Source of the DNA: Stomorhina lunata
Lineage: Eukaryota; Arthropoda; Insecta; Diptera; Rhiniidae
Assembly: GCA_933228675.1 (NCBI GenBank)
Contig: OW121742.1
Location: 18,823,850-18,887,849 of the forward strand
Length of the DNA: 64,000 nucleotides
Reading direction: 5' to 3'
This document shows positions 43,401-55,854 of this stretch, one piece after another (position 1 is the first letter of the stretch; each line of letters opens with the position of its first letter). The notes beneath the pieces were generated by a model. The model was given only the letters and a program-made list of their open reading frames with translations, was not told where the DNA came from and made no database searches. Both the position numbers and the translations under genes were made by a program.

Positions 43401-46400
43401 AAAATTTTTTGTTTAAAGTTTTCCTGTAACAAAATTTTTGTCTTAAAATTCTCTTTTAAAAAATGTTTCGTTGTAAAATTTTATTATAGAAAATTTTTCG
43501 TTATAAAATTTTCTTACAGAAAATTTTTCGTTATAAAATTTTCTTACAGAAAATTTTTCGTTATAAATTTTTTTCTAGAAAATTCTTTGTTATTAGAAAA
43601 TTTTTTGTGTTATTAGAAAATTTTTCGTTATAAAATTTTCTTTTAGAAAATTTTTCGTTATAAAATTTTCTTATAGAAAATTTTTCGTTATAAAATTTTC
43701 TTACACAAAATTTTTCGTTATAAAGTTTTCCTATAAAAAATTTTTTATCTTAAAATTCTCTTTTAACAAATGTTTCGTTATAAAATTTTCTTATAGAAAA
43801 TTTTTTGTTATAAAATTTTCTGACAGAAAATTTTTCGTTATAAAATTTTTTCTAGAAAATTCTTTATTATAAAATTTTCTTAAAGAAAATTTTTAGTTAT
43901 AAAATTTTTTCTAGAAAATTTTTTTATTAAAATTTTTTTATAGAAAATTTTTCGTTATAAATTTTTCATTGAAAATTTTTCTTCTTAAAATTTTCTTACA
44001 AAAAATTTTTTGTTTTAAAATTTTCTTATAGAAAATTTTTCATTATAAAATTTTCTTACCGAAAAATTTGCGTTATAAATTAATTTGTATATAAAATTTT
44101 TGATTATAAAATTTTCGTAAAGAAAATTTTTCGTTATAGAATTTTCTTGTAGAAAATTTTTCACTATAAAATTTTCTTACAGAAAATTTGTTTCTAAAAG
44201 AAAATTTTTTGTTATAAAATTGTCCTATAGAAAATTTTTCATAATAAAATTACCTTATAGAATTTTTTTCGTTATAAAAGTTTCTTATACAAAATTTTTC
44301 CTTATTAAATTTTCTTATAGAAAATTTTTCGTTATAAAATTATCATATAGAAAATTTTTGGTTGTAAAGTTTTTCTATAGAAAATTTTTCACTATAAAAT
44401 TTTCTTATAAAAAATTTTTCGTCATAAAATTTTCCTATAGAAAATTATTTGTTATAAAATGTTCTTATAGAAAATTTTTCATCATAAAATATTCTTATAG
44501 AAAATTGTTCGTTATAAAATTTTCTTTTAAAAAATCAGTTGTTATAAAATTCTCTTATAGAAAGTGTTTTGTTATAAAACTTTCTTATAGAAAGTGTTTT
44601 GTTATAAAATTTTCTTGTAGAAAATTTTTTGTGATAAAATTTTCTTGTAGAAATTTTTTCTTTATAAAATTTTCTTTTAAAAAATTTTTCTTCATAAAAT
44701 TTTCTTATAGAAAATTTTTCGTTATAGTATTTTCGTTTAGAAAATTTTTCGTTAAAAAATTTTCTTATAGAAAATTTTTCGTTAAAAAATTTTCTTATAG
44801 AAAATTTTTCTTTATAAAATTTTCTTATAGAAAATTTTTTGTTATAAAATTTTCTTATAGAAAATTTTTCTATTAAAATTTTCTTATAGAAAATTTTTCT
44901 ATTAAAATTTTTAAAGAAAATTATTTTTTCATCAAACTTCAATTTCATTAAAATCAACTGTAGTACCAATCTAATCGACTATAACACAAATCTATAGATT
45001 ATTTTTCTAAATGTTATTATATCATGATATTATTCATAGTATAAATAAGTTGCCATAAGCTGTTATTAAATGAAAATCCCCCTTAAAACAAACTGATAGA
45101 CATTGAGTCTGCTTTATTCTTCAAAGACAATGAATGACTTAAATCTTTTCTTAGAATTAATTAGACAACAAATAAAACTATCAGCAAGTTTCTAATTATA
45201 ACAAACAAACCAACACAAATCAAGTATATGTCTTAAGTCTTTTGTTTCAGAGAAAAAAAAATCCATAATTTATATGTAATTTTCTAAAATCATAAAAAAA
45301 TATTATAAAATCCTTAATTATCCACTTATATCTTTTAAATCTTTAACCACAACGAAAAATGATCCAATTATTTTCCATTTCCAATTAAAGTCAATGAATG
45401 CATTTTTTCATGAAATCAATTAACCATTAACACACAATAACTCAAAATACCAGACGTATGTGTGTGTGTGTGTATGTAAGTGTGGAAAAACCTCAGAAAA
45501 ACTTCAAATTCAATTTAACAATGTGTTATGATTCATGCATTACACCAATTAATGTTTATTTTTTAACACCTACGCACCACTAAATAAATAGTAAAAAAAA
45601 ATCTAAAAAACAAAATTGTATAAAAATCTATAACAAAATCACTAGCAAAGCCATTGTTGTGAGTCGAAAACTTTCACATTCACCCTCGTACAATGACAAA
45701 CTGCATTGCTGTCATTTTGGAAACAAATTAAGAATTAAGTTGATAGTATTGAATTACAATAAACGCGTACAATGAAAAGTGCATTGTACGCAATAATATA
45801 TTAATAATAATATAAGAATTAAGTTGATAGTATTAAATTACAATAAACGCGTACAATGAAAAGTGCATTGTACGCAATAATATATTAAATAAGTCAATAG
45901 TTAAATTAGTATAAATAGTAATAACATTTAGTTAAGAGGGGGAATTTTTGTAAATAAAGCAACCAATCAACACCTACTATTAGTAGGCAATCCACTAAAT
46001 AATTGTTTTTTATTTTAAATAGAAAAAAGCCTGACATACACCAGCCTTTAAAGCGGGTCCCTGGACGGCAATACTTTAAAATAAGAAAACATAACATTTT
46101 GGCGCAGCCGGTAACCGCGGAAAAAATTTTTTCGTATAAATTATTAAAATTCGGTTTATAATTTTAATTACGAAATTTTGCGCGGGTTAAGAACTAACTG
46201 GGTTTTGTATTCCTAAGGTACATGATAGGAGCGGTCCAATAAAAGACTAAACACTAGCTACCTTTGGATCGTTTTGTCCTGCATTGAAGGAAACATAAGA
46301 CCCAAATAGGGATTGTGCAAGATTGGCAAACTGATAAGACTTCAGTTTGAAAGTTGCGTACAAAAAAAAAAAAAACCCAAACAAAATTATAATATTATTA

Positions 46401-49400
46401 ATAATAAAATTAATAAATATAATAATAAATAAAAAGTTTCAAACGAAGTTGGTTAAATCGTCCTGCGTCACAGCACAAGATAATTTGATAAAAGACTAAA
46501 CACTAGCTACCTTCGGATTATCTAGTGCTGGGGAGTGGAGCGGTAAGACTAACTGGTTGTGCACAGGGTAAGGCGGACTTGTTAAAGCTACGCTACTTCC
46601 GGCTTGCCTTGGGCAACTTTTGGAACTTTAATAATACAACGGTTTACTTTACTGCTCGAAGGAAAATGACGACAGTCTATGGATCTATGGTAAGTATATT
46701 CTAAATGGACAATCCTCAGACAAAAACCGACGAACTTATAAGTAAATTAAACAGACATAGTTACTCTGTTGACAGCTTACAGGTTTTAGCGTGGGAGGAA
46801 TTAAGACGTATAAATTTAGACAAGAAGGTTATAAACGGACATAGGGAAAAAATAAGACAGAATAAACTAACAAAATTAGATGAAGTAGGATATTTGATAC
46901 AATTGATAGGAGAACTGAATGAGGACCAATCGACAGAGTTAAAAAATAAAGTAAGTGAATTAGAAGAGACAAAGAGGTTGTGTGAAAATCAGAGCAAGAA
47001 ACTGAGGGAACAGATAAATTATACAGACAATTTATTAGAAGAAGTCGTAGCGGAAAATTCCGAGTTATTGCAAACTTTAAAGAAAAAGGGATTAAGCGAA
47101 AAGGAAATTGATAGACATATAAAACAAGAACAACTGATAAACACAAAGGACGACACTATACAAAGACTACAGACTGCATTGGAGAACGCGAGGCGAGAAT
47201 TAGATACTATAGACAGATCAAGATCACCGACTCAATCGTTGAGCTTAGAGTTGAAAGGTGCTGGAATACCTTCAATAGTCGTAACTGGGGCTCAAACAGC
47301 AGAGACACAAGGTCAGGAGATTTTATCGAAGGTAAAAACTGTGTTGAGGAACGCAAAGAAAGCCGGCAGTAGAGAGTACACGGCGGAGACAAAATCCAGC
47401 AAGCTAACCGAGCTAGAGGGGTATAAACAGTCATTTGAGGAATTAGCCATCACCGACGTACACGTTTTGGAAGACTTCAGAACTTCTCTAGAGACAGCGC
47501 AAAATATCTTAGAAAGACGGTGTCAATCTCCTTTACCTGAATCAAAAATAGACAAAATGCCAGCCTTGTCGGAAATAATAAAGATAGTGAACAACGCTGT
47601 TCCTACATTCTTTGGTACTGAAGGGCCCGACTTGTCATCGGAAGTATTTAGATACATTCAAGGATGCAAAATGGTGGAGAGAGAGCTGTTAACCCATGCC
47701 GATGGTCAACTATCTCAGGATATAATTGAATGCCTTAAATTAAGACTTATGGGTTCCGCTTATTCGAAGTTATCACAGTCTAATTTTAACTCAATAGATG
47801 CTTTTTGTGATAGCATAAAAAAAGTATACCTAAAAAAGAAAAATGTCGACCAGATAAGGGAGTTGATTATAAACAGTAAACAGAACGTAAGGGAACCAGC
47901 TAGTAAGTTTGGAGAGCGGCTAGAGAGCTTACTGAAGGAAGCTATTGAAGCAGTTAGTAGTGAGTGGCCAGAAGGAGCAGGTCGTAGCGCAATGATCGCC
48001 GACTTTAAGAGGATTGCTGTTAAAAGCTTCATTAAGGGACTGAGAGACCAGGCACTGAAGGTAAGATTCATTGGACAGGAAAAGCACGAGTTGAACTCTT
48101 TGGTATCACTGGTGGAAGAAGCGGAGGAACTTCTTGGAGAAGGTCAGCATGTTATAAATGCGATTTCTTCTCTGACACCCTGCAGTTTCTGCAATGAGCA
48201 AGGTCACGAAAGGGTAAATTGCCGAAAACGATTAAATACACCGTACTGTATTAACTGTGGCATATATGGACACGAGGTCGGCCCGATGTGCGAAGACAGA
48301 AGCAGTAGGAAAGTGACTTGTGATCACTGTAGAAAAAAGGGTCACACAGTAGAACATTGCAGACAAAGATTGGCATCATTGTATTGCAGAGTGTGTCGGA
48401 CAACTGGTCATCAGGAAAATCAGTTTTGTGGCCAAAGGCAGCAAAGTGATCAAAACCAGTGGAGGAGCAACCGACCAACTAACACCAAGATACCCCCGGA
48501 CAGAAATTTTGAAATGAGAAACGACAAAAATGGGACCCAACTGTGTTACAAATGCGGTCAACCAGGCCACTTTGCGGGAGCATGTCGGAATAATTCTGTC
48601 CCACGAAGTGCAAACTACTCTCGGACAAAAGAAAGTCCAATAAATAATTCGGGAAATGCCAATCGACCCAGTTACGGCCAATAACTGGGGTAGAAGAAAT
48701 AAATAACACGATTACTTGGCGCAAACATAAAAAGGAGAAAGTCCATGAAAATTTAACAGATGAAGAACCTAAGCAAAAGTTACAGGATGTCCCTGAGGCA
48801 GGAGAAGCTACTAAAGTGATCCACAAGGGTACGGTTTCCACCACGCGCTCTTGCCGAGATGTCAAGGAAAAAGAACAAGTGGTACTTGTTGACACAGGAA
48901 CTAAAGTCAGTACAACAACAACAACAGGGAAACAAGTCACGGGTACTGCTCATAAGAGAAAAACATTCGAAGATAGCCAAATCAATATAAGTAACAGTGG
49001 AATAGAGTCACCCGACAGTGTGGACACAGTTTTCATCACGCTTCCATGCCAAGAGGCAAAGGAAGGAAAACTGGTCTTACTTGTAGACACTGGGGCAGAT
49101 TCCAGCATAGTGAAAGAAGAGGCTATTAACGCTTTTCAGAACGGAAATAAGAGAGAAGTAAGAAAATTGGCTGGAGCCTTTGGAGGCAGTGCTTCAACGT
49201 TGGGCGCAGTACAGATACATGTGGTTGGAGGGAAAGCTCCATGGATTTTTCATGTGGTCGCTCAAGGAAGCGGAGTTCCAGGTGACGGAGTTCTCGGGCG
49301 AGATAATATTTGGGGGAAAAGTATAATAAATTCCATGACTCGAACCTTGAAAATTTTCGAGAACAACAATTTAGTTAAAACATTCTTGCTACAAAATGAA

Positions 49401-52400
49401 AGAGCGAGCATAGAATCAACAAACATTAAAAATTTCCTGGTTAAGGAGAGGACAATTACTATGGTGCCAGTTAATTTGAAAACGAAGGACAAAACTGTGG
49501 TGATTCACAAGCAACAACTTCACCCAGGGGTCTATGTAGGAAATACTATAGTCAACGTTCGCAACGGAAATGCAATAGTACCCGTATTGAACGCAACAGA
49601 AGAAAGTATGCCGGTGGGCAAAAACATAAAAATACAGTTCTCGAGGTTAAATCATTACACGGTCCATAAAGAAACCGAAACTTTAAAGACACCCATTATA
49701 GACGGGACTGAAAGAATAAGAGAATTGAAAGAATTATTAATGAAGGAAAAAGATTGGAACTCGGAGGAAAGAGCTTCGATGAACGCAATCTGCGAAAAAT
49801 ATCACGATGTATTTATGCTGTTTGGAGATAAGCTGCCCTTCACAACGCTGATTGAACATAAAATACCCACAAAATTGGATCAACCACCAATCAACCAGAA
49901 GCAGTACAGGCTACCCCATGTACACAAGGACGAGATTAATCAACAAGTATCTGAGCTCTTAAAAGAAGGAATTATAGCTCCGAGCACATCACCATGGAAT
50001 TCACCTCTATTATTGGTGCCTAAAAAATCACAGGACGGAAAGACCAAGTTTAGAATGGTTGTGGATTTCCGGAAACTTAATGACGTCACTACTAAGCAGG
50101 TATTTCCTATTCCCCGAATAGATGAAATATTAGATCAATTAGGAAACAGCAGATACTTCACCACTCTGGATTTGGCAAGTGGGTATCATCAAGTGCTGTT
50201 GGATAAGGAAGATAAGAAAAAAACAGCTTTTAGCACAGACAAAGGACATTTTGAGTTCAACAGAATGCCGTTTGGGTTGACAGGTGCTCCAGCAACGTTC
50301 CAAAGAGTTATGAATACAATATTAACAGGCCTTCAAGGTTTAGATTGTTTTGTGTACCTAGATGACATAGTCATTTACGGAAGGAATGTGGCAGACCATG
50401 AGAAAAAAATAACGAACGTTTTATCTCGTCTGCGCGACAGCGGTCTTAAATTGAATACGGGAAAATGTCAGTTTCTGAGGAGAGAAATTGTTTACTTGGG
50501 ACATAAGTGTTCAGAAAAAGGAGCACTCCCCGATCCCACGAAAGTAGAAAGTGTGAAGAACTTAAATCCTCCAAGAAGTATAAAAGAAGTTCAAGCGCTA
50601 CTAGGGTTAGTCAACTACTACCGAAAATTTGTAAAGGGTATGGCGGAGCTGGCATCACCAATAACCCGCCTGCTCAAGAAAAACTCCAAATTTGTCTGGA
50701 CAAAGGAGTGCCAACAAGCCTTTAATAGAATTAAGGAAAACATTATTAGTCCTCCCATTCTAATTTACCCAGACTTTTCGGAATCTTTCCGTGTAACCAC
50801 AGATGCTAGCAACGAAGCACTGGGAGCAGTACTTTCACAGCTAAGGAATGGCAAAGACCACCCCATAGCATTCGCGAGTAGGACCTTAAGCGACACTGAA
50901 AAAAGGTACTCAACAATTGAAAAGGAAATGTTAGGCATAGTGTGGGCGACACGCACTTTCCGCCCCTATTTATTGGGACGACCTTTTACTGTATTCACGG
51001 ATCACCAACCCTTGAGGGGCATTGCAAACCTAAAAGACCAGACTTCGAGACTTGCTCGGTTCAGGCATAAATTGTCGGAGTATGAATTCGACATTGCCTA
51101 CAAGCCGGGAAAAACCAACTTAAATGCTGATGCGCTGAGCCGACTTCCTGTAGAAGACCAGAAAATACAGGTTGTTACCAGAGCTCAAAAAAGAGAGTTA
51201 AATAAAACAAGCATAAAAGAAGCTCAAAATAATGAAGATTCATCAGAAGAAAGGATCGCTGAGGAAAATTTCAGTATGGAGCACAGAGATGCCGTTAAAA
51301 TTTTAACCGACAGAAAGGACATCGAAGAAGTTCTTCGAAGCTTTCATGACTCGCCTTTAGGTGGGCACCAGGGTGTCTGGAAGACCATAAGGCGAATTAG
51401 GAGACAATACAGATGGAAAGGTATGCAACGGGATATTAACAATTATATAAGAAAGTGTCAGAAGTGCCAAAAGAACAAGTGCGGATCAGTCGGCAAAGAA
51501 CAAATGGTGTTAACCGACACACCGCAAAGACCATTTGAAAAAGTTTATATGGACATGGTGGGCCCTTTGCCAACCACCACTGCAGGCAACAAATACATTC
51601 TCACTTTTCAAGACGATTTGTCGAAATTTTTTATTTGTGCACCAATGCCGGATGCGGAGGCTGAAACGGTGGCGAAAATTTTTTACAGTGAAATCATAAC
51701 CAAGTATGGTATTCCAACAAAATTAATAACGGACAATGGCTCGAATTTCACTTCCAAGCTTTTCGGAAGTGTCTGTAAACTTTTGAGGATAAAGAAACAA
51801 CATATCACTCCATACCACCCTCAAGCAAACGGGTCGTTGGAAAGAAGCCATCGACCACTTACAGAATATCTAAGGAGTTTTGCAAAAGAGGACGGATCAA
51901 ACTGGGATCAGTGGTTGCCTTCGGCTATGCATGTGCATAACCATACAGATCATACAGCCACCAACCAAACTCCCTTTAGAGTACTCTATGGTTTTGACGC
52001 ACCTTTACCGTCGAATCTTAAGGTTAGTACTCCTTTATACAATCCTTATGACTATCCAAAATTTCTCAAGTACCAAATTCAGCGTGCATACGAGATGGCG
52101 CGCAAACATCAGATAAAGGCAAAAATAAAAGCGAAAGAACGGTATGACAAAAATGCAAAAAATAGTATAATTCATATAGGTGATCAAGTGTTGGTAAGGA
52201 ATCAAACACGGAAAAACAAGCTCTCACCCCTATGGGAGGGGCCTTATAAAGTGACAGGTATTCCCTCCCCAGTTAATGTTCAAATACTAGCGAAAGGAAA
52301 GCAGAAGATTCTACACCGTAATTTGGTCAAGCTTTACAGACAAAACCAAGAACAAATAGTGTCAACCGACAAATCATCGTCGCCAAAGAATTATAGTCTA

Positions 52401-55400
52401 TTCTTTGAAAAAAAGAATACTTACAAACATACTAACGACAGAATAACCTCATCGGGTAGTGAACAGCGTCACGAAACGGCGAGTGATTCAAAAGGTATTA
52501 GTGCTTCTATAGAAAAATTCAATCTTTGTGATAGTACAGAAGACAAGGGTGTTCGCACTTCATCGCATTCCTATGATAGAGATAGTACAGGACCATTGTT
52601 GACTTCCACCACGTCCCATAATAGTACGGACGATAATACAGAAGGCTTATGTGGTCTAAGAAATATCGGTAATACTTGTTTTATGAACACCATTATTCAG
52701 TGTTTTAATCACACAAATGAATTGACAAAATTCTTACTAAATCATAATGCAACGAAATCTACAACGTCCAAAAATCAACAAATCTTATTTGAGCTTTCCA
52801 AATTAATTAAGGAAATGTGGAGAGGTAATGTAAACACCGTAACACCTACGGAATTAAAACGAGCCTTTTCTGCCAAATATCACATGTACAGTAACTACAA
52901 TCAACAAGACGCTCAAGAATTTTTACGATTATTTTTGGATTCGTTGCATGGTGCCCTCAATACTGGTACAAAGGGTGAACATTTAAAAATAGATGATAAT
53001 TTAAGTGACAATAAAAAGGCCGAACTTACTTGGAAATGGTATGGCCGTCATGAGAATTCTTTAATACGTGATTTATTTGTAGGTCAACTTAAGAGTACAT
53101 TAAGATGTACCACGTGCGGCAATACTAGCGTTACTTTTGATCCCTTTTGGGATTTAAGCGTTCCCCTACCTTCATCGTCAAGTTGTAAGCTTGACACCTG
53201 CTTGGATTTGCTTTTACGCGAGGAGGTTTTGGAGGGCGACGACATGCCCACATGTTCAAAATGTCAAACGCGGCGAAAATGTACAAAAAACTTTAAAATT
53301 CAACGATTTCCAAAGTATCTTGTTATACATTTAAAACGTTTTTCCGAGACATTGAAGAGTAAACTCTCGAATATTGTCGAATTTTCCACGGGTGAACGTG
53401 AATTGAATATGGGTCCTTATGATGCCAATGCTAACCCAAATATTTGCTATTCCTTATATAGTGTCACAAATCATATGGGTTCAACTGCTGGTGGACATTA
53501 TGTAGCTATTTGCAAACATCCTGTCTCAAAGAAATGGCATAAATTCAATGATAATCTTGTGAGTGATTCATTGTCGGAACATAATCTTGTCTCGTCCAGT
53601 GCTTATATATTGTTCTATGAACGTGTGTAAATAAGTATGATGTTAAACTTCCACAAAAAAGAAACAGCAGCGATGTTGAAATCATGTTAAAATGGTAAAA
53701 TAATAATAACAACCTGATAGAAACAAATTAGTAATTTATTATATGATATGGGATGACTAAATTTTTTTTTTTTGCACTGGCTTAATGTTTTTCATTTAAT
53801 AGTTTTAAAGACAACATTAAATTATTGTGTATAAAACATCCATCAAACTAGGATCAATACTCATTATCGCACCAAACCGAAAAATATCAATCGGTTTTTA
53901 ACGTTTTGTCTTTAGTTGTACTTTGCAGAAGATAACAACGGATTATAAAAACTAATATATTTCACATTTTTCGAAATAATTAATCATAGAGTAAACTCCT
54001 TACATACTTACTTCTATCAGTCACACATCAATTTAAAAATTTAAAAAATTTGTATTTAAGGTGCCAAAGATTTTTTTTAACCTGCATTTTTCTGTCGATT
54101 TTTTGAAAATTATAAGCCCGCGAATAATTTTCTATTGAAATCGTTTAAACAGCTAAAGTGTAATAATTCCTTTTCTCTTTATAAAAAAAATTATTATAAA
54201 AAAAAAACTTTTTATAATTTTTTTTTTTACAAAAATTAAACTGAACTCACTTTTTAATGAAAAAAGTGCTGACATATCAGTTGAAATTTGAAACAAAAGC
54301 AACAAATAAAGTCAAAAAAAAAAAAATTAAGTGAAGAAAAAATATATAAAAAAAAAAGAATCTTTAAAATTTTTTGTACCAAAAGTTGTGTAACTTTAAT
54401 TGATAAAAGGTTATTTTATTAAAAAAAAAAAGAAGCGATTGAAATAAAATCAATAAAGCAATCTTAATTTAACTAATTTTATTTTCCGAAAGAAGTGCAA
54501 TTCGACAAAATAAAATTGGTCATATGGTGAACTCAAAAAATATCCAATATTGCAAATATGGAAATATGCAAATTGACAAAATACTGGTTCATACTGCAAG
54601 AGCAACAAAAAGAAAAAACACAATATATGTATTTATATTACTACAAGAATTATTACACGATAAGCATTTGCAAGAATATTGCATGCTTACACACATTTTA
54701 AATTAAAAAAGAAAAAAAAAATTTATTAAAAATAATAACAACACACTATATAGTATTACACGGTAAGCATTTGCAAAAATATTGTAATTTATATTAAAAA
54801 AAAATATACATATAAATATATAAATAAATATATATAATTGTAAGTCAAAAGAAAAGAATTTATAAAAATGTATCTCTAGATCAATAAGTAAGAGTAGGTT
54901 AATACTCAGTACGGTGCTCTCCAACATAAGCAGTTAATGATTTATCATCTCTGGAAAGCTTAGATGTGGAGCAGTCGCAACATTTCAATGCAACCGACTC
55001 AGTGTCAACCAATTGCAGATCAAAACAAAAGTCAAGTTGTCTGTTGTTGCAATCAAAGAGCACATGCTCAATGTTAGTATAAGCCTCTAAGATGCAAGTA
55101 AAGTCCATAAACATCTAACCTACAACGTGATTATCTCTGGCGGAATTGAAGATGTACGGGACTTCCCAAGTTCGAGGATCTAATTAAAAGTTCTTGTATT
55201 AGATCTCCCTGGAGCAAATGTTGAAATTTGTTTTTATATGCAGACTAAGTTGTATAACAGCAGTCTAAGTTATGTAACAGCCCCATATTCGGGTTCATAA
55301 ACCGCTGGATGTCATTCTAGATAAAGAAACTATGTGCTACTCAATTCTTCGCTGGCAATCAAATGAAACATACTCTTCAGTAGTGGCTATTCTTGCCAAT

Positions 55401-55788
55401 TGGTTTCCTAAGAAACAAAATGCGTCATGTGTTTGTTTTGGCTACCATTCATATACTTTTTGCCTGAAGATGTATTGAAACCAACGTCGAATGATAGTCT
55501 ATATAAAGAATAGACCGATCAAAAGAAGGATTCTAGCCTGCTACATTGTTAGTTTGTGCAGGAAATAATCTGAAATAACACTATTACTACATCCAATAAC
55601 TGCCTATTTTACGATACCTATGGGAAATTTCAGTTACGAAAAACAACATTAACAACAACATCAACTACAACACATCTACAACCAGTTCAACTACTCGAAA
55701 AAAAAAATCAACAAGAAACAACAACAGCAACAACCAACATTTTTGAGAGCATTGTAAGAAATATTTCCATAGTTTTAGGTACCATAAG

Positions 55789-55854
<66 letters not shown>

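Larger units (their letters stand above)
45655..46096 (+). repeat. 5' LTR, 442 bp
   Basis: Starts TGTTGTG and ends CATAACA (TG...CA, imperfect inverted ends). U3 contains an 84-bp tandem duplication starting at 45730 and 45814. TATAAATA lies at 45910-45917 and AATAAA at 45953-45958, so initiation near 45940 would put a short R region around the poly(A) signal (inference). The last 255 bp match the 3' LTR base for base by eye. Confidence 0.85.

Noticed and set aside
44220..44969. 218- and 144-codon ORFs on both strands
   Set aside because: They arise from the 30-bp palindromic unit, which is open on both strands at once; this is an array artefact.
45906..46097. 63-65-codon ORFs on the - strand of both LTRs
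   Set aside because: They duplicate only because the LTRs are identical; no domain or start context supports a gene.
48816..48818. GTG at 48816 as the start of Pol
   Set aside because: The frame is open further upstream to 48648, and the frameshift heptamer explains expression. GTG starts are not expected in a fly.
52370..53630. env gene after integrase
   Set aside because: There is no signal peptide, furin site or membrane segment. The sequence is clearly a USP domain.
54899..55114. Short - strand ORF with HVLFDCNN as a LINE remnant
   Set aside because: The similarity to LINE RT tails is too short to support.
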